DNA from: Candidatus Thiodiazotropha endolucinida
GTDB lineage: Bacteria > Pseudomonadota > Gammaproteobacteria > Chromatiales > Chromatiaceae
Direction: 5' to 3'
DNA: 32,804 bases
Assembly: GCF_001715975.1 (NCBI RefSeq)
Contig: NZ_MARB01000034.1
Location: forward strand, 1-32,804
The notes beneath the pieces are model-generated. The model made no database searches. It was not told the origin of the DNA and saw only the letters and a program-made list of their open reading frames with translations. The stretch's first letter is position 1. Every line of letters begins with the position of its first letter. Shown in pieces: positions 24,370 to 32,680 of the stretch. The position numbers were made by a program, and so were the translations under genes.

Positions 24370-25158
24370 ATGAAAACAGAAGGGGTTGTCTATCTGGTAG
24401 GTTCGGGGCCCGGTGATCCGGAACTCTTGACCGTTAAGGCATTTCGACTGATGCAGTCAGCCGATGTTGTGGTCTACGATCGCCTGGTTTCACCGGAGAT
24501 CATGGAAATGATCCCTCCCGGTGTTTCCCGCATTGCTGTAGGCAAGTCACCGGGCATGCACTGTGTGCCACAGCATGAGATCAACTCGCTGTTAACCCGA
24601 TTGGCAAAAAAATCCCGCACAATCGTACGTCTCAAGGGCGGCGATCCCTTTGTCTTTGGACGGGGTAGCGAGGAGGCACTGCATCTGCGTCAACACGGTA
24701 TCCGCTTCGAAATCGTACCTGGGATCACGGCCGCATCCGCAGTCAGTTGTTATGCCGGCATCCCCCTGACACATCGCTCAATGAGCCGGGGGGTAAGGAT
24801 GGTGACCGGTCATTTCCGTGACGGGGAGGCGCTGGATCTTGACTGGGAGAAACTGGCGGATGAGAGCGCGACCTTGGTGGTTTATATGGGTTTGTCGAAT
24901 ATCGAGACAATCACCCAACAGTTGATGTACGCAGGTCGTGCGGCGGACACACCGGCAGCCGTGATCCAGGAAGGCACCACGCCCCGCCAGCGTATGGTTC
25001 AGGCAACGCTCTCTACGCTGAGTCGCGAGGTGGAACAGGCGCGGCTCAGTTCGCCTGTAATGATCATTATCGGTGAGACGGTGGCGCTGGCCGATCAACT
25101 TGCCTGGTACCAGACCCAGGAGATGAGCGATGAAACAACCTGTCTTGATCATTGCTAG
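24370..25158 (+). CDS. nirE: uroporphyrinogen-III C-methyltransferase (NirE/CobA type)
   Basis: A 262-residue SAM-dependent enzyme that methylates uroporphyrinogen III at C2 and C7 to precorrin-2, the first dedicated step towards heme d1. Family motifs: VYLVGSGPGDPELLTVKAFRLMQSADVVVYDRLVSPEI, VRLKGGDPFVFGRGSEE, VPGITAASAVSCYAGIPLTHR and TLVVYMGLSN. There is no siroheme-synthase CysG domain, so it makes only the precorrin. It is the first gene of the nir cluster, and its end overlaps the start of nirC by 29 bases, so the two are translationally coupled. The nirE assignment rests on context. Confidence 0.92.
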   Translation: MKTEGVVYLVGSGPGDPELLTVKAFRLMQSADVVVYDRLVSPEIMEMIPPGVSRIAVGKSPGMHCVPQHEINSLLTRLAKKSRTIVRLKGGDPFVFGRGSEEALHLRQHGIRFEIVPGITAASAVSCYAGIPLTHRSMSRGVRMVTGHFRDGEALDLDWEKLADESATLVVYMGLSNIETITQQLMYAGRAADTPAAVIQEGTTPRQRMVQATLSTLSREVEQARLSSPVMIIIGETVALADQLAWYQTQEMSDETTCLDHC

Positions 25159-25447
25159 CCTCCTGTTCCTGGCCCAGTCCGCTTCAGCCGCCGGGATTCC
25201 CGAACCGAGGCGCATCGAGCTGCTCAACCTGCTTAAACACGATTGCGGATCCTGTCACGGTCTCTCCCTGAAGGGGGGACTGGGTCCGCCACTGACACCA
25301 ACGAAGCTGCAAGGCAAACCGGTCGACTTTCTCGCTGCCACCATCCTCTATGGCCGTACGGGTACCCCCATGCCGCCCTGGCGGCCATTTCTCACAAACA
25401 GAGAGGCTGATTGGCTTGCACAGCAGATCAAAGAGGGTGTGCAATGA
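25130..25447 (+). CDS. nirC: periplasmic cytochrome c, NirC-like
   Basis: A 105-residue cytochrome c with a signal peptide (LIIASLLFLAQSASAAG) and a heme-binding CGSCHG at about residues 38-42, with a distal Met in GTPMPPWRPF. NirC is a small periplasmic electron carrier in nir clusters and is linked to heme d1 maturation or electron transfer to NirS. The gene overlaps nirE and its stop overlaps the start of nirF (ATGA). Name by position and size; the family is broad. Confidence 0.82.
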   Translation: MKQPVLIIASLLFLAQSASAAGIPEPRRIELLNLLKHDCGSCHGLSLKGGLGPPLTPTKLQGKPVDFLAATILYGRTGTPMPPWRPFLTNREADWLAQQIKEGVQ

Positions 25448-26616
25448 GAATGCGGCTTTTCACAATCATTTTCCTGCTGACCTTCTCGCCCTTGTTGAAC
25501 GCCACTGAATGGAGAGGTACAGGTGATCTCGGGGTGGTCGTGGAACGTGCGGACGGAAGCCTTCAGGTCATCGAGACAACCGGTAACACCATCCTGGGTC
25601 GTATCGAGGGATTGGGCGATCTCTCTCACGCCTCGGCCGTGTTCTCCCGGGATGAGCGGTTTGCCTATCTCTTTGGGCGGGACGGGGGGCTGACTAAAGT
25701 CGACATATTGCAACGAAAAGTGGCCGCCCGTGTCGTCCAGTCCGGTAACAGCATCGGGGGGGCGATATCACAGGACGGCCGATTGGTGGCGGTCTCCAAC
25801 TACGAACCGGGCGGCGTGCGTATCTTCGATGCCGTCAGTCTTGAAATGGTGGCCGATATCCCGGCAACCTACGGAGATGGAAAACAGTCGAAAGTGGTTG
25901 GATTGGTCGACGCACCGGGCAATCGATTTGTTTTCAGCCTGTGGGATGCCGGCGAAATCTGGATGGTCGATATGAGTGATCAGGCAAAACCCGTCGTGAG
26001 GAAATTCATGGACATCGGCCTGCAGCCCTATGATGCCCTGATCACACCGGATGGCCGTTACTACATTGCCGGACTCTATGGGGAAGACGGCCTGGCCCTC
26101 CTGGATCTGTGGAATCCGGATAAGGGGCCGCGCCGGATTCTGGCTGACTACGGTAAAGGTGAGCAGAAGCTGCCAGTCTATAAGATGCCACATCTTGAAG
26201 GTTGGGCTATCGCAGGTAAACGCTTGTTCATTCCTGCTGTGGGCCAGCATCAGGTGTTGGTCGTCGATACCGATAGCTGGCAGGAGGTCGGTCGACTCGA
26301 TGTCCACGGTCAACCCGTCTTCGTGATGGCGCGCCCCGATGGCCGACAGGTATGGGTCAATTTTGCCTTTCCCAATAACGACACCCTGCAGATTATCGAC
26401 ACTCAGAGCCTTGAACTGATCACCACACTGAAGCCGGGAAAAGGCGTATTGCATATGGAGTTCGAACCCCGGGGTGAAGAGGTCTGGGTCTCCGTACGCG
26501 ATATCGACAGGCTGCAGGTCTACGATACCGATACCTTTTCTCGTCGCGCCGATTGGCCGGTACTCAAGCCCTCCGGGATCTTTCTCACTTCCCGGGCCCA
26601 CCAAATTGGACTTTGA
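25444..26616 (+). CDS. nirF: heme d1 biosynthesis protein NirF
   Basis: The protein has 390 residues from the ATG overlapping the nirC stop (ATGA). It has a signal peptide (LFTIIFLLTFSPLLNATEW) and then a beta-propeller fold of the NirS/NirN d1-domain type (GDLGVVVERADGSLQVIETTGNTILGRI, FSRDERFAYLFGRDGGLTKVDI, MPHLEGWAIAGKRLFIPAVGQHQVLVVDT). NirF acts in the periplasm late in heme d1 formation. Ends LKPSGIFLTSRAHQIGL, typical of the family. nirG follows two bases later. Confidence 0.93.
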   Translation: MRMRLFTIIFLLTFSPLLNATEWRGTGDLGVVVERADGSLQVIETTGNTILGRIEGLGDLSHASAVFSRDERFAYLFGRDGGLTKVDILQRKVAARVVQSGNSIGGAISQDGRLVAVSNYEPGGVRIFDAVSLEMVADIPATYGDGKQSKVVGLVDAPGNRFVFSLWDAGEIWMVDMSDQAKPVVRKFMDIGLQPYDALITPDGRYYIAGLYGEDGLALLDLWNPDKGPRRILADYGKGEQKLPVYKMPHLEGWAIAGKRLFIPAVGQHQVLVVDTDSWQEVGRLDVHGQPVFVMARPDGRQVWVNFAFPNNDTLQIIDTQSLELITTLKPGKGVLHMEFEPRGEEVWVSVRDIDRLQVYDTDTFSRRADWPVLKPSGIFLTSRAHQIGL

Positions 26617-26618
26617 TC

Positions 26619-27104
26619 ATGGTTGCGCAAAAAGAGACCATCCTTGATCGACCCTTGAACGCCTTGGAGCGTCGGTTGTTGAATGACTTCCAGGACGGTT
26701 TTCCACTGACGCCACGTCCGTTCCGGACCATCGCGGAACGCGTGGGAAGCACGGAGAGTGAAGTGATGACAACGATACTCAATCTACAGTCACAGCGACT
26801 GATCAGCAGGGTGGGGCCGGTTTTCCGCCCAAATCGAGTGGGGGCCAGTACCCTGGCTGCGATGGAAGTACCTAAGGAGCGGTTGGAACAGGTTGCCGAC
26901 ATTGTCAGCAGTTATGGTGAAGTCAACCACAACTATGAGCGGGAGCATAGTCTGAATCTCTGGTTTGTGGTCACCGCGGAAGACAGAGTGTCGTTGAACC
27001 GTGTACTCAGGGAGATTGAAAAGAGATCGGGACTTGAGGTAATTGATCTGCCGATGGTGGAGGATTTCTACATCAACCTGGGATTTCCCCTGCAATGGAC
27101 CTGA
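26619..27104 (+). CDS. nirG: siroheme decarboxylase subunit, NirG/NirD type
   Basis: A 161-residue Lrp/AsnC-like protein with an N-terminal winged helix (RRLLNDFQDGFPLTPRPFRTIAERVGSTESEVMTTIL) and the D/G-type signature RVGPVFRPNRVGASTLAAMEVP. The catalytic-type histidine motif VNHNYEREH is followed by LNLWFVVT. Together with NirH, NirD and NirL it decarboxylates 12,18-didecarboxysiroheme precursors on the way to heme d1. The RVGPVFRPN-GAST motif is the reason for NirG over NirD, but the two are close. It overlaps nirH by ten bases. Confidence 0.8.
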   Translation: MVAQKETILDRPLNALERRLLNDFQDGFPLTPRPFRTIAERVGSTESEVMTTILNLQSQRLISRVGPVFRPNRVGASTLAAMEVPKERLEQVADIVSSYGEVNHNYEREHSLNLWFVVTAEDRVSLNRVLREIEKRSGLEVIDLPMVEDFYINLGFPLQWT

Positions 27105-27652
27105 GAGAACTGTCACAACTGTTGGAACCCGATCCACTGGATCTTGATCTGGTGCATGCCATTCAGGGCGGATTGCCGCTGGTTGAGCAGCCCTATGCCC
27201 AGATCGCTAGCGAATTGAACATCACGGAGGCGGAAGTCATTAGGCGTCTCGGGCGCTTGCTGGAGACAGGTGATATCAGGCGGCTCGGTGTTGTGGTGCG
27301 TCATCGGGAACTCGGTTATCGCGCCAATGCCATGGTGGTCTGGGATGTGCCTGACGATCGTGTGTCCGAAATCGGTCGGCTGCTGGGCCGGCAATCCTGC
27401 GTCACACTCTGTTACAGAAGGCCAAGACGACCCGGCCGTTGGCCCTATAATCTCTTTTGCATGATTCATGGCAGAAGCAGGGAGGGTGTGTTGCGTAATC
27501 TGGACCGGTTGATCCATGACTGCAATCTTGGATGGATCACCCACGATGTCTTGTTCAGCCTGCGGCAGTTTAAACAGCGGGGCGCGAAATATATCAGTGA
27601 ACGTGATGGATCCGTCAAGGGGTCCGATCAAACGCCGGCGAGTCTCTCTTAG
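27095..27652 (+). CDS. nirH: siroheme decarboxylase subunit, NirH/NirL type
   Basis: A 185-residue Lrp/AsnC-like protein. The HTH-like part is LDLVHAIQGGLPLVEQPYAQIASELNITEAEVIRRLGRLLETGDI. The second part is RRLGVVVRHRELGYRANAMVVWDVPDD and VTLCYRRPRRPGRWPYNLFCMIHGRSRE. The VVRHRELGYRANAM and TLCYRR segments favour NirH, whereas NirL has PNHYRLGFKGNGM. It pairs with the preceding NirG in the heterodimeric decarboxylase. The stop is 15 bases before nirDL. Confidence 0.8.
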   Translation: MDLRELSQLLEPDPLDLDLVHAIQGGLPLVEQPYAQIASELNITEAEVIRRLGRLLETGDIRRLGVVVRHRELGYRANAMVVWDVPDDRVSEIGRLLGRQSCVTLCYRRPRRPGRWPYNLFCMIHGRSREGVLRNLDRLIHDCNLGWITHDVLFSLRQFKQRGAKYISERDGSVKGSDQTPASLS

Positions 27653-27666
27653 GAATCGGTATCAAT

Positions 27667-28656
27667 ATGCAACAGACGCTGACATCATTTGAACGACAGT
27701 TGATCAACCGTTTCCAAGGCGGTGTGGATTTAACTAATAGACCCTTTCGCGAGATGGCCAAAGCACTTGACTCCGAAGAAGACACTGTCCTGGGATCGGT
27801 ACAGTGCTTACTGGAGAGGGGATGGCTTTCCCGCTTCGGCCCACTCTACAATGCTGAGCGGCTGGGAGGCAGCCTGGTTCTCGCGGCGATGTCCGTACCC
27901 GATGCGAAATTCGACAAGATAACGGAGCAGGTCAACGTTTTAGCGGCCGTTGCCCACAACTATCGACGGGATCATTGGCTGAACATGTGGTTCGTGTTGG
28001 CAACCGACACCACGGACTCGATGCAGGCAACAATCCAGCAGATCGAAAGCGAGACAGGACTGCGGGTCTACGCCTTTCCAAAAGAACAGGAGTTCTATCT
28101 CGGTCTGTGGTTCGAAATGGGTGATGACGGCAGCCTCAACACCCGCTCTATTCCCGCTGTTGCGGCGACGGAGGCATTCGACCTGGACGACCTTGACCGA
28201 CGGATCATCGCCGAGACACAACAAGGTCTGCCACTCACGCACGATCCTTGCCAGACCCTGGCATGGCGTATCGGCTGCTGGCCGAGCGAGGTGGTTACCC
28301 GGATGGATAAAATGCTCCAGTCCGGCGTTATTCGTCGTTTGGGCCTGGTGCCCAACCACTACCGCCTCGGCTTCAAAGGCAACGGTATGACCGTGTGGAA
28401 TATACCTGATGATCAGTTACGCGAGGCAGGTGAGCGGATTGGCGCCATGGATTTCGTCAGCCACTGTTATGCCAGGCCGCGTCACCTGCCCGATTGGCCT
28501 TACAACCTGTTCGCCATGGTGCACGGCAGGGATCGCGGCGACGTCATGCAGAAGGTTAACGAATTGAGCCTACAACTGAGAGAGTACAACCAGGGACATG
28601 AGGTGCTTTTCAGTTCCGCCGTGCTGAAGAAGACCGGTATGCGGCTCGCCTTTTAG
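27667..28656 (+). CDS. nirDL: fused siroheme decarboxylase NirDL
   Basis: A 329-residue fusion. Residues ~1-155 are a NirD-type unit (RFGPLYNAERLGGSLVLAAM, VAHNYRRDHWLNMWFVLAT). Residues ~175-329 are a NirL-type unit (RRLGLVPNHYRLGFKGNGMT then VWNIPDDQ, FVSHCYARPRHLPDWPYNLF). NirDL fusions are known, for example in Paracoccus. With NirG and NirH separate, the cluster supplies all four subunits in three genes. Reaction: decarboxylation of siroheme to didecarboxysiroheme in heme d1 synthesis. Confidence 0.88.
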   Translation: MQQTLTSFERQLINRFQGGVDLTNRPFREMAKALDSEEDTVLGSVQCLLERGWLSRFGPLYNAERLGGSLVLAAMSVPDAKFDKITEQVNVLAAVAHNYRRDHWLNMWFVLATDTTDSMQATIQQIESETGLRVYAFPKEQEFYLGLWFEMGDDGSLNTRSIPAVAATEAFDLDDLDRRIIAETQQGLPLTHDPCQTLAWRIGCWPSEVVTRMDKMLQSGVIRRLGLVPNHYRLGFKGNGMTVWNIPDDQLREAGERIGAMDFVSHCYARPRHLPDWPYNLFAMVHGRDRGDVMQKVNELSLQLREYNQGHEVLFSSAVLKKTGMRLAF

Positions 28657-28665
28657 GATTTGATT

Positions 28666-29835
28666 ATGTTTCGCATCAGTCGTTACCTGCATGCCCTGAC
28701 CCAACCGGCCGCATCTGTTCGGCGCCCGGTAAAACCGACGGGCCCGGTTGTCATCTGGAACCTGGTCAGGCGCTGTAACCTGACTTGTCGCCACTGCTAT
28801 GCCACCTCGGCGGACAAGGATTTTCCGGGTGAACTGACAACCTCTGATGTCTTCAATGTCATGGATGACCTGAGGGATTTCGGCGTCCCCGTGTTGATCC
28901 TTTCGGGTGGTGAACCGTTGTTGCGACCCGATATTTTCGAAATCTCGCAGCGTGCCAAGTCAATGGGTTTCTACGTGGGTCTATCCAGTAACGGCACGCT
29001 CATCAATGAAACCACAATAGCCGATATCGCCGAAGTCGGTTACGACTATGTGGGGATCAGTATCGACGGCATGCGGGATACCCATGACCGGTTCCGTCGC
29101 AAACAGGGTGCCTTCGATGAGTCGATTCGAGGGATCAGATACTGCAGGGATGCCGGTCTTAAAGTCGGCCTGAGATTTACCCTGACCCAGGATAATGCTG
29201 CCGAGTTGCCGGATCTTTTACAGTTGATGGACGATGAGGGTATCGACAAATTCTATCTTTCTCACCTGAACTATGCCGGACGCGGCTACAAAAACCGGAA
29301 TGACGACGTTCATCATCGAATTACCCGGGAGGCCATGAATCTCCTCTTCGCCACTTGCTGGGATGATGTGCAAAAGGGACGCAAAAGGGAGTTTGTTACC
29401 GGTAACAACGATGCGGATGGTGCTTATCTGTTACTCTGGGCAGCGCACCATCTGCCGCAACATCACGCCAGGTTGCAGGAAATGGTCTCCCGATGGGGCG
29501 GCAATTCGAGCGGTGTCAATATCGCCAATATCGATAATGAAGGCCGGGTACATCCCGACACCATGTGGTGGGACTATACGCTCGGCAGTGTCAAAGAGCG
29601 TCGTTTTTCAGAGATCTGGCAGGATACCAGTGAACCCCTGATGGCCGGCCTGAAACAGAAAACGCGACCGCTGGAGGGGCGTTGCGCCGAATGCACCCAT
29701 CGGTCGATCTGTGGCGGCAACAGCCGTACCCGCGCATGGCGACTCACCGGCAATCCATGGGCGGAAGATCCGGGTTGCTATCTCACGGATGATGAGATCA
29801 AGCCCCCGCCGAGTATTCGGGTAGCGACAGGCTGA
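28666..29835 (+). CDS. nirJ: radical SAM heme d1 biosynthesis protein NirJ
   Basis: A 389-residue radical SAM enzyme that replaces propionates with the oxo groups of heme d1. The CxxxCxxC cluster is NLVRRCNLTCRHCYA (Cys37, 41, 44). The glycine motif is ILSGGEPLLRPDIF. A C-terminal SPASM-like part holds auxiliary-cluster cysteines (GRCAECTHRSICGGNSR, DPGCYL). The start ATG 28666 follows TAGGATTTGATT. The gene comes 9 bases after nirDL. Confidence 0.94.
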   Translation: MFRISRYLHALTQPAASVRRPVKPTGPVVIWNLVRRCNLTCRHCYATSADKDFPGELTTSDVFNVMDDLRDFGVPVLILSGGEPLLRPDIFEISQRAKSMGFYVGLSSNGTLINETTIADIAEVGYDYVGISIDGMRDTHDRFRRKQGAFDESIRGIRYCRDAGLKVGLRFTLTQDNAAELPDLLQLMDDEGIDKFYLSHLNYAGRGYKNRNDDVHHRITREAMNLLFATCWDDVQKGRKREFVTGNNDADGAYLLLWAAHHLPQHHARLQEMVSRWGGNSSGVNIANIDNEGRVHPDTMWWDYTLGSVKERRFSEIWQDTSEPLMAGLKQKTRPLEGRCAECTHRSICGGNSRTRAWRLTGNPWAEDPGCYLTDDEIKPPPSIRVATG

Positions 29836-29866
29836 AAAGCATGCATCGTTTACTGGCCTGGCATCC

Positions 29867-30334
29867 ATGAGAATGAAAAGCTGTTGTATTCCGGCGGCGC
29901 TTTTATTGCTGGTGGTTGCGGGACTTCTATACAAGTTCCTTTGGCGGGGAGAGGTGGCGCCCGCCAGTGACGGACGCAGTGCGATCCTGATGCCTCAACA
30001 AGAGCGGGATCTGGTACTCAGGGAGATGCGGGGATTCTTACAGGCAGTACAGGCAATTCTCGTTGCAGCCGACAGGGGAAATACACAGGGTATCGTGGAT
30101 GCGGCCCGGGAGGTGGGTGCGACTCAACAACAGGGTATGCCAGGGACATTGGTTAAGCGATTACCGGCTGGATTCAAGATGCTGGGTTTTGATACCCATC
30201 GTCGATTCGACCAATTGGCGCTGGATGCAGAACAGCTGGGGGACACACAACACAGCCTGCAGCAACTGGCCAAATTGATGACGAACTGTGTCTCTTGTCA
30301 TGCCAGCTACCGGATAGATTCAATCAATGAGTAA
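29867..30334 (+). CDS. membrane-anchored cytochrome c'-like protein
   Basis: A 155-residue protein with one N-terminal transmembrane segment (IPAALLLLVVAGLLYKFL, about 8-25) and a helical domain ending in CVSCHASYRI (about residues 142-151). That C-terminal CxxCHxxYR arrangement is the cytochrome c' / four-helix-bundle type. It sits between nirJ and nirN and overlaps the longest possible nirN frame. A role in electron supply or NO binding during nitrite reduction is inferred from position; I cannot assign it to a named nir gene. Confidence 0.75.
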   Translation: MRMKSCCIPAALLLLVVAGLLYKFLWRGEVAPASDGRSAILMPQQERDLVLREMRGFLQAVQAILVAADRGNTQGIVDAAREVGATQQQGMPGTLVKRLPAGFKMLGFDTHRRFDQLALDAEQLGDTQHSLQQLAKLMTNCVSCHASYRIDSINE

Positions 30335-30350
30335 TATACAAGGCTCGCGG

Positions 30351-31937
30351 ATGGATTCATTGCTATCGAAACAGGATTGCCATGAGATTGTGCCGGCATT
30401 GCTTGTTACATTTCTATTGCTGATCTTTCTGTATGCCGGTTCGGCATATGCTGAAGTCGTCGATGAGCTTTATCTGAAATTTTGCGCCGAATGCCACGGC
30501 GCAGACAGGCTGGGAGGCCAGGGTCCGGCACTGCTACCCGAGAATCTGCATCGTCTGCGTCCTGCCAAGGCGCACAAGACAATTGCCGAAGGCCGGCCGG
30601 CCACGCAGATGCCACCGTTCAAGGAGCGATTGAGTGATAGCCAGATCGAAACACTGGTCAAACATATCTATACACCCCTGGATGATATACCACAATGGGG
30701 TATGCAACAGATTTCAGCCAGTCGAATCGAACATCACAAACCAGGGACACTGCCGGATCAGCCGCGCTTCGAGGCCGATATAGAAAATCTGTTCGTGGTG
30801 GTGGAACTCGGCGATCACCACGCGACGCTGCTGAACGGCGATACCTTCAAACCGATCCATCGTTTCCCGACCCGCTTCGCCCTGCATGGTGGACCTAAAT
30901 ATGCGCAGGGCGGTCGTTATGTCTATTTTGCCTCCAGAGACGGTTGGATCAGCAAATTCGATATCTATAACCTGACCTACACCAGCGAGGTGAGGGCAGG
31001 CATCAACACCCGTAATCTGGCCGTTTCTCATGATGGCCGTTTTGTCATGGTAGCCAACTATCTACCCCATAGTCTGGTCGTGCTGGACGCGGAAGACCTT
31101 AAACCATTGAAGGTCATTCCGGTGATAGATGACAAAGGCAATTCATCCAGGGTCAGCGCCGTTTATACCGCCGATCCCCGTTCAAGTTTCATCGCTGCGT
31201 TAAAGGATATTACCGAGGTCTGGGAAATCAGTTATGAGATACCGCCTCCCAAAGGATTTGGTAGGTGGATGCACGACTACAGGGAGGATTCGGGCGAACC
31301 GGGAGTTACCGATCCGTTTCCAGTCCGCCGGATCCGGGTGAAAGATTACTTGGACGATTTTTTCATCACCCAGGATTACACACAGATTGCAGGTACCGCG
31401 CGGGATGGCAGCGGACAAGTTGTTGATCTCGATATCGGGCGGGCCGTGCAGGCACTCGAGCTGCCCGGCATGCCGCACCTCAGTTCCGCCATTACCTGGC
31501 GCAGCGGTGATCGCCACGTCATGGCCACGCCCAATATCAAGGCGAACAAAGTGACCGTAATCGACACTAAAAGCTGGGAGGTAATCAAAGAGATACCAAC
31601 ATTGGGACCCGGTTTTTTCATGCGTAGCCACGAGCAGAGCCCGTATGCCTGGGTGGATGTCTTTTTCGGTAAGGAGAGAGACGCCATGCATGTTATCGAT
31701 AAGCAATCCCTGGAGATCGTCAAGACCCTGCGTCCTGCCGAGGGCAAGACCTCGGCACATGTGGAGTTTACCAAGGATGGGCAGTACGCCCTTGTCAGTG
31801 TCTGGGATGATGACGGTGCATTGGTGGTCTACGATGCAAATAACTTCAATGAGGTGGAACGTCTGTCAATGAAAAAGCCGTCCGGCAAATACAATGTCCA
31901 CAATAAACTGACACGCTCCTCAGGGACCAGCCATTGA
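30351..31937 (+). CDS. nirN: heme d1-binding dehydrogenase NirN
   Basis: A 528-residue periplasmic protein with a signal-type segment (LLVTFLLLIFLYAGSAYAE) and a cytochrome c domain (CAECHG at about 45-49, distal Met in TQMPPF). A d1-type eight-bladed propeller follows (LAVSHDGRFVMVANYLPHSLVVLDAEDL, MPHLSSAITWRSGDRHVM, ALVSVWDDDGALVVYD). NirN oxidises dihydro-heme d1 and hands it to NirS. The ends of its propeller resemble NirF more than NirS. The start is taken at ATG 30351 (AAGG seven bases before); ATG 30327 is possible and would overlap the upstream gene. It is the last nir gene in the window. Confidence 0.85.
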   Translation: MDSLLSKQDCHEIVPALLVTFLLLIFLYAGSAYAEVVDELYLKFCAECHGADRLGGQGPALLPENLHRLRPAKAHKTIAEGRPATQMPPFKERLSDSQIETLVKHIYTPLDDIPQWGMQQISASRIEHHKPGTLPDQPRFEADIENLFVVVELGDHHATLLNGDTFKPIHRFPTRFALHGGPKYAQGGRYVYFASRDGWISKFDIYNLTYTSEVRAGINTRNLAVSHDGRFVMVANYLPHSLVVLDAEDLKPLKVIPVIDDKGNSSRVSAVYTADPRSSFIAALKDITEVWEISYEIPPPKGFGRWMHDYREDSGEPGVTDPFPVRRIRVKDYLDDFFITQDYTQIAGTARDGSGQVVDLDIGRAVQALELPGMPHLSSAITWRSGDRHVMATPNIKANKVTVIDTKSWEVIKEIPTLGPGFFMRSHEQSPYAWVDVFFGKERDAMHVIDKQSLEIVKTLRPAEGKTSAHVEFTKDGQYALVSVWDDDGALVVYDANNFNEVERLSMKKPSGKYNVHNKLTRSSGTSH

Positions 31938-31986
31938 TCAGGACTGATCGGATTAGTGTTTACAGACCCTCGGGAGGTAGAGACAG

Positions 31987-32547
31987 ATGCGATTGAATTT
32001 CAAAGTTTTCATGATTTGTAACCTACTCTTATTCGCTTCATCCGGTGCATGGTGTAGTGAATTGACGATTCAGGCAGAGAATATCACCGTTGAGGATGGG
32101 GATACCCTAATAATCAGCTTTGCCGACGGCAAGGAACGGGTTCAGCTGATGGATATCGATGCACCGGAAGATACCGAAAATGCAAAATTCAAGCTCGACA
32201 TGCGTAGAACCGGCATGGATTACGACACGTTGTTCTCACTTGGGGCAATTGCGACCCAGCACTTGGTCAAACTGATAACCGGTGAGGATAGTTTTACCCT
32301 GCAGTATCAGCCGGAAAAGCGGGATAGATATGGCCGGTTGCTTGGCATTTTGATGGATAAAGAGGGTGTTTCCGTGAGTGAACGGATGGTGTTGAACGGA
32401 TATGCTATCGTCAAGCCAACAGGTGCAGAAAATCCCGCTCATCCTTATCATGCATTACAACGTAATGCCCAGGAGGAAATGCGGGGGCTATGGGGCTTGC
32501 TGCCCAAGCAGGCCCAACTCTGGGCAGGCGCTTCGTTGAAGCGTTGA
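31987..32547 (+). CDS. thermonuclease (SNase-like) exported nuclease
   Basis: A 186-residue exported protein with signal peptide FMICNLLLFASSGAWCSE and a staphylococcal-nuclease-like domain: ITVEDGDTLIISFADGKERVQLMDIDAPED (metal Asp and first Arg) and RDRYGRLLGILMDKEGVSVSERMVLNGYAIV. The catalytic Arg-Glu-Arg positions of SNases appear at RVQ, SVSER and the late R. It follows nirN by about 50 bases but has no link to nitrite metabolism. GGGAGGTAGAGAC precedes the ATG. Confidence 0.85.
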   Translation: MRLNFKVFMICNLLLFASSGAWCSELTIQAENITVEDGDTLIISFADGKERVQLMDIDAPEDTENAKFKLDMRRTGMDYDTLFSLGAIATQHLVKLITGEDSFTLQYQPEKRDRYGRLLGILMDKEGVSVSERMVLNGYAIVKPTGAENPAHPYHALQRNAQEEMRGLWGLLPKQAQLWAGASLKR

Positions 32548-32680
32548 TAGATCTGATTTTCAAGGTGAAGTCACCCATCGCCTGAATCCGGCTTGTTCCC
32601 GATCATGTGTTATGCGGCTATCTCTGCTCAGCAGGGTAGCAAGGCGGGGATAGTCATGGCCATATTGTTTGAAGTTGTAT
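32548..32680. other. gene-less stretch before the terminal repeat
   Basis: No ORF or RNA is supported in these bases; they separate the nuclease gene from the repeat element. Confidence 0.35.

Noticed and set aside
30351-31937. NirS (cytochrome cd1 nitrite reductase)
   Set aside because: The propeller resembles NirF/NirN, and the segments I recall around the NirS d1-domain histidines (such as GDYWPPQ-like and HDGGLDGSHRYF) are missing; NirN fits better.
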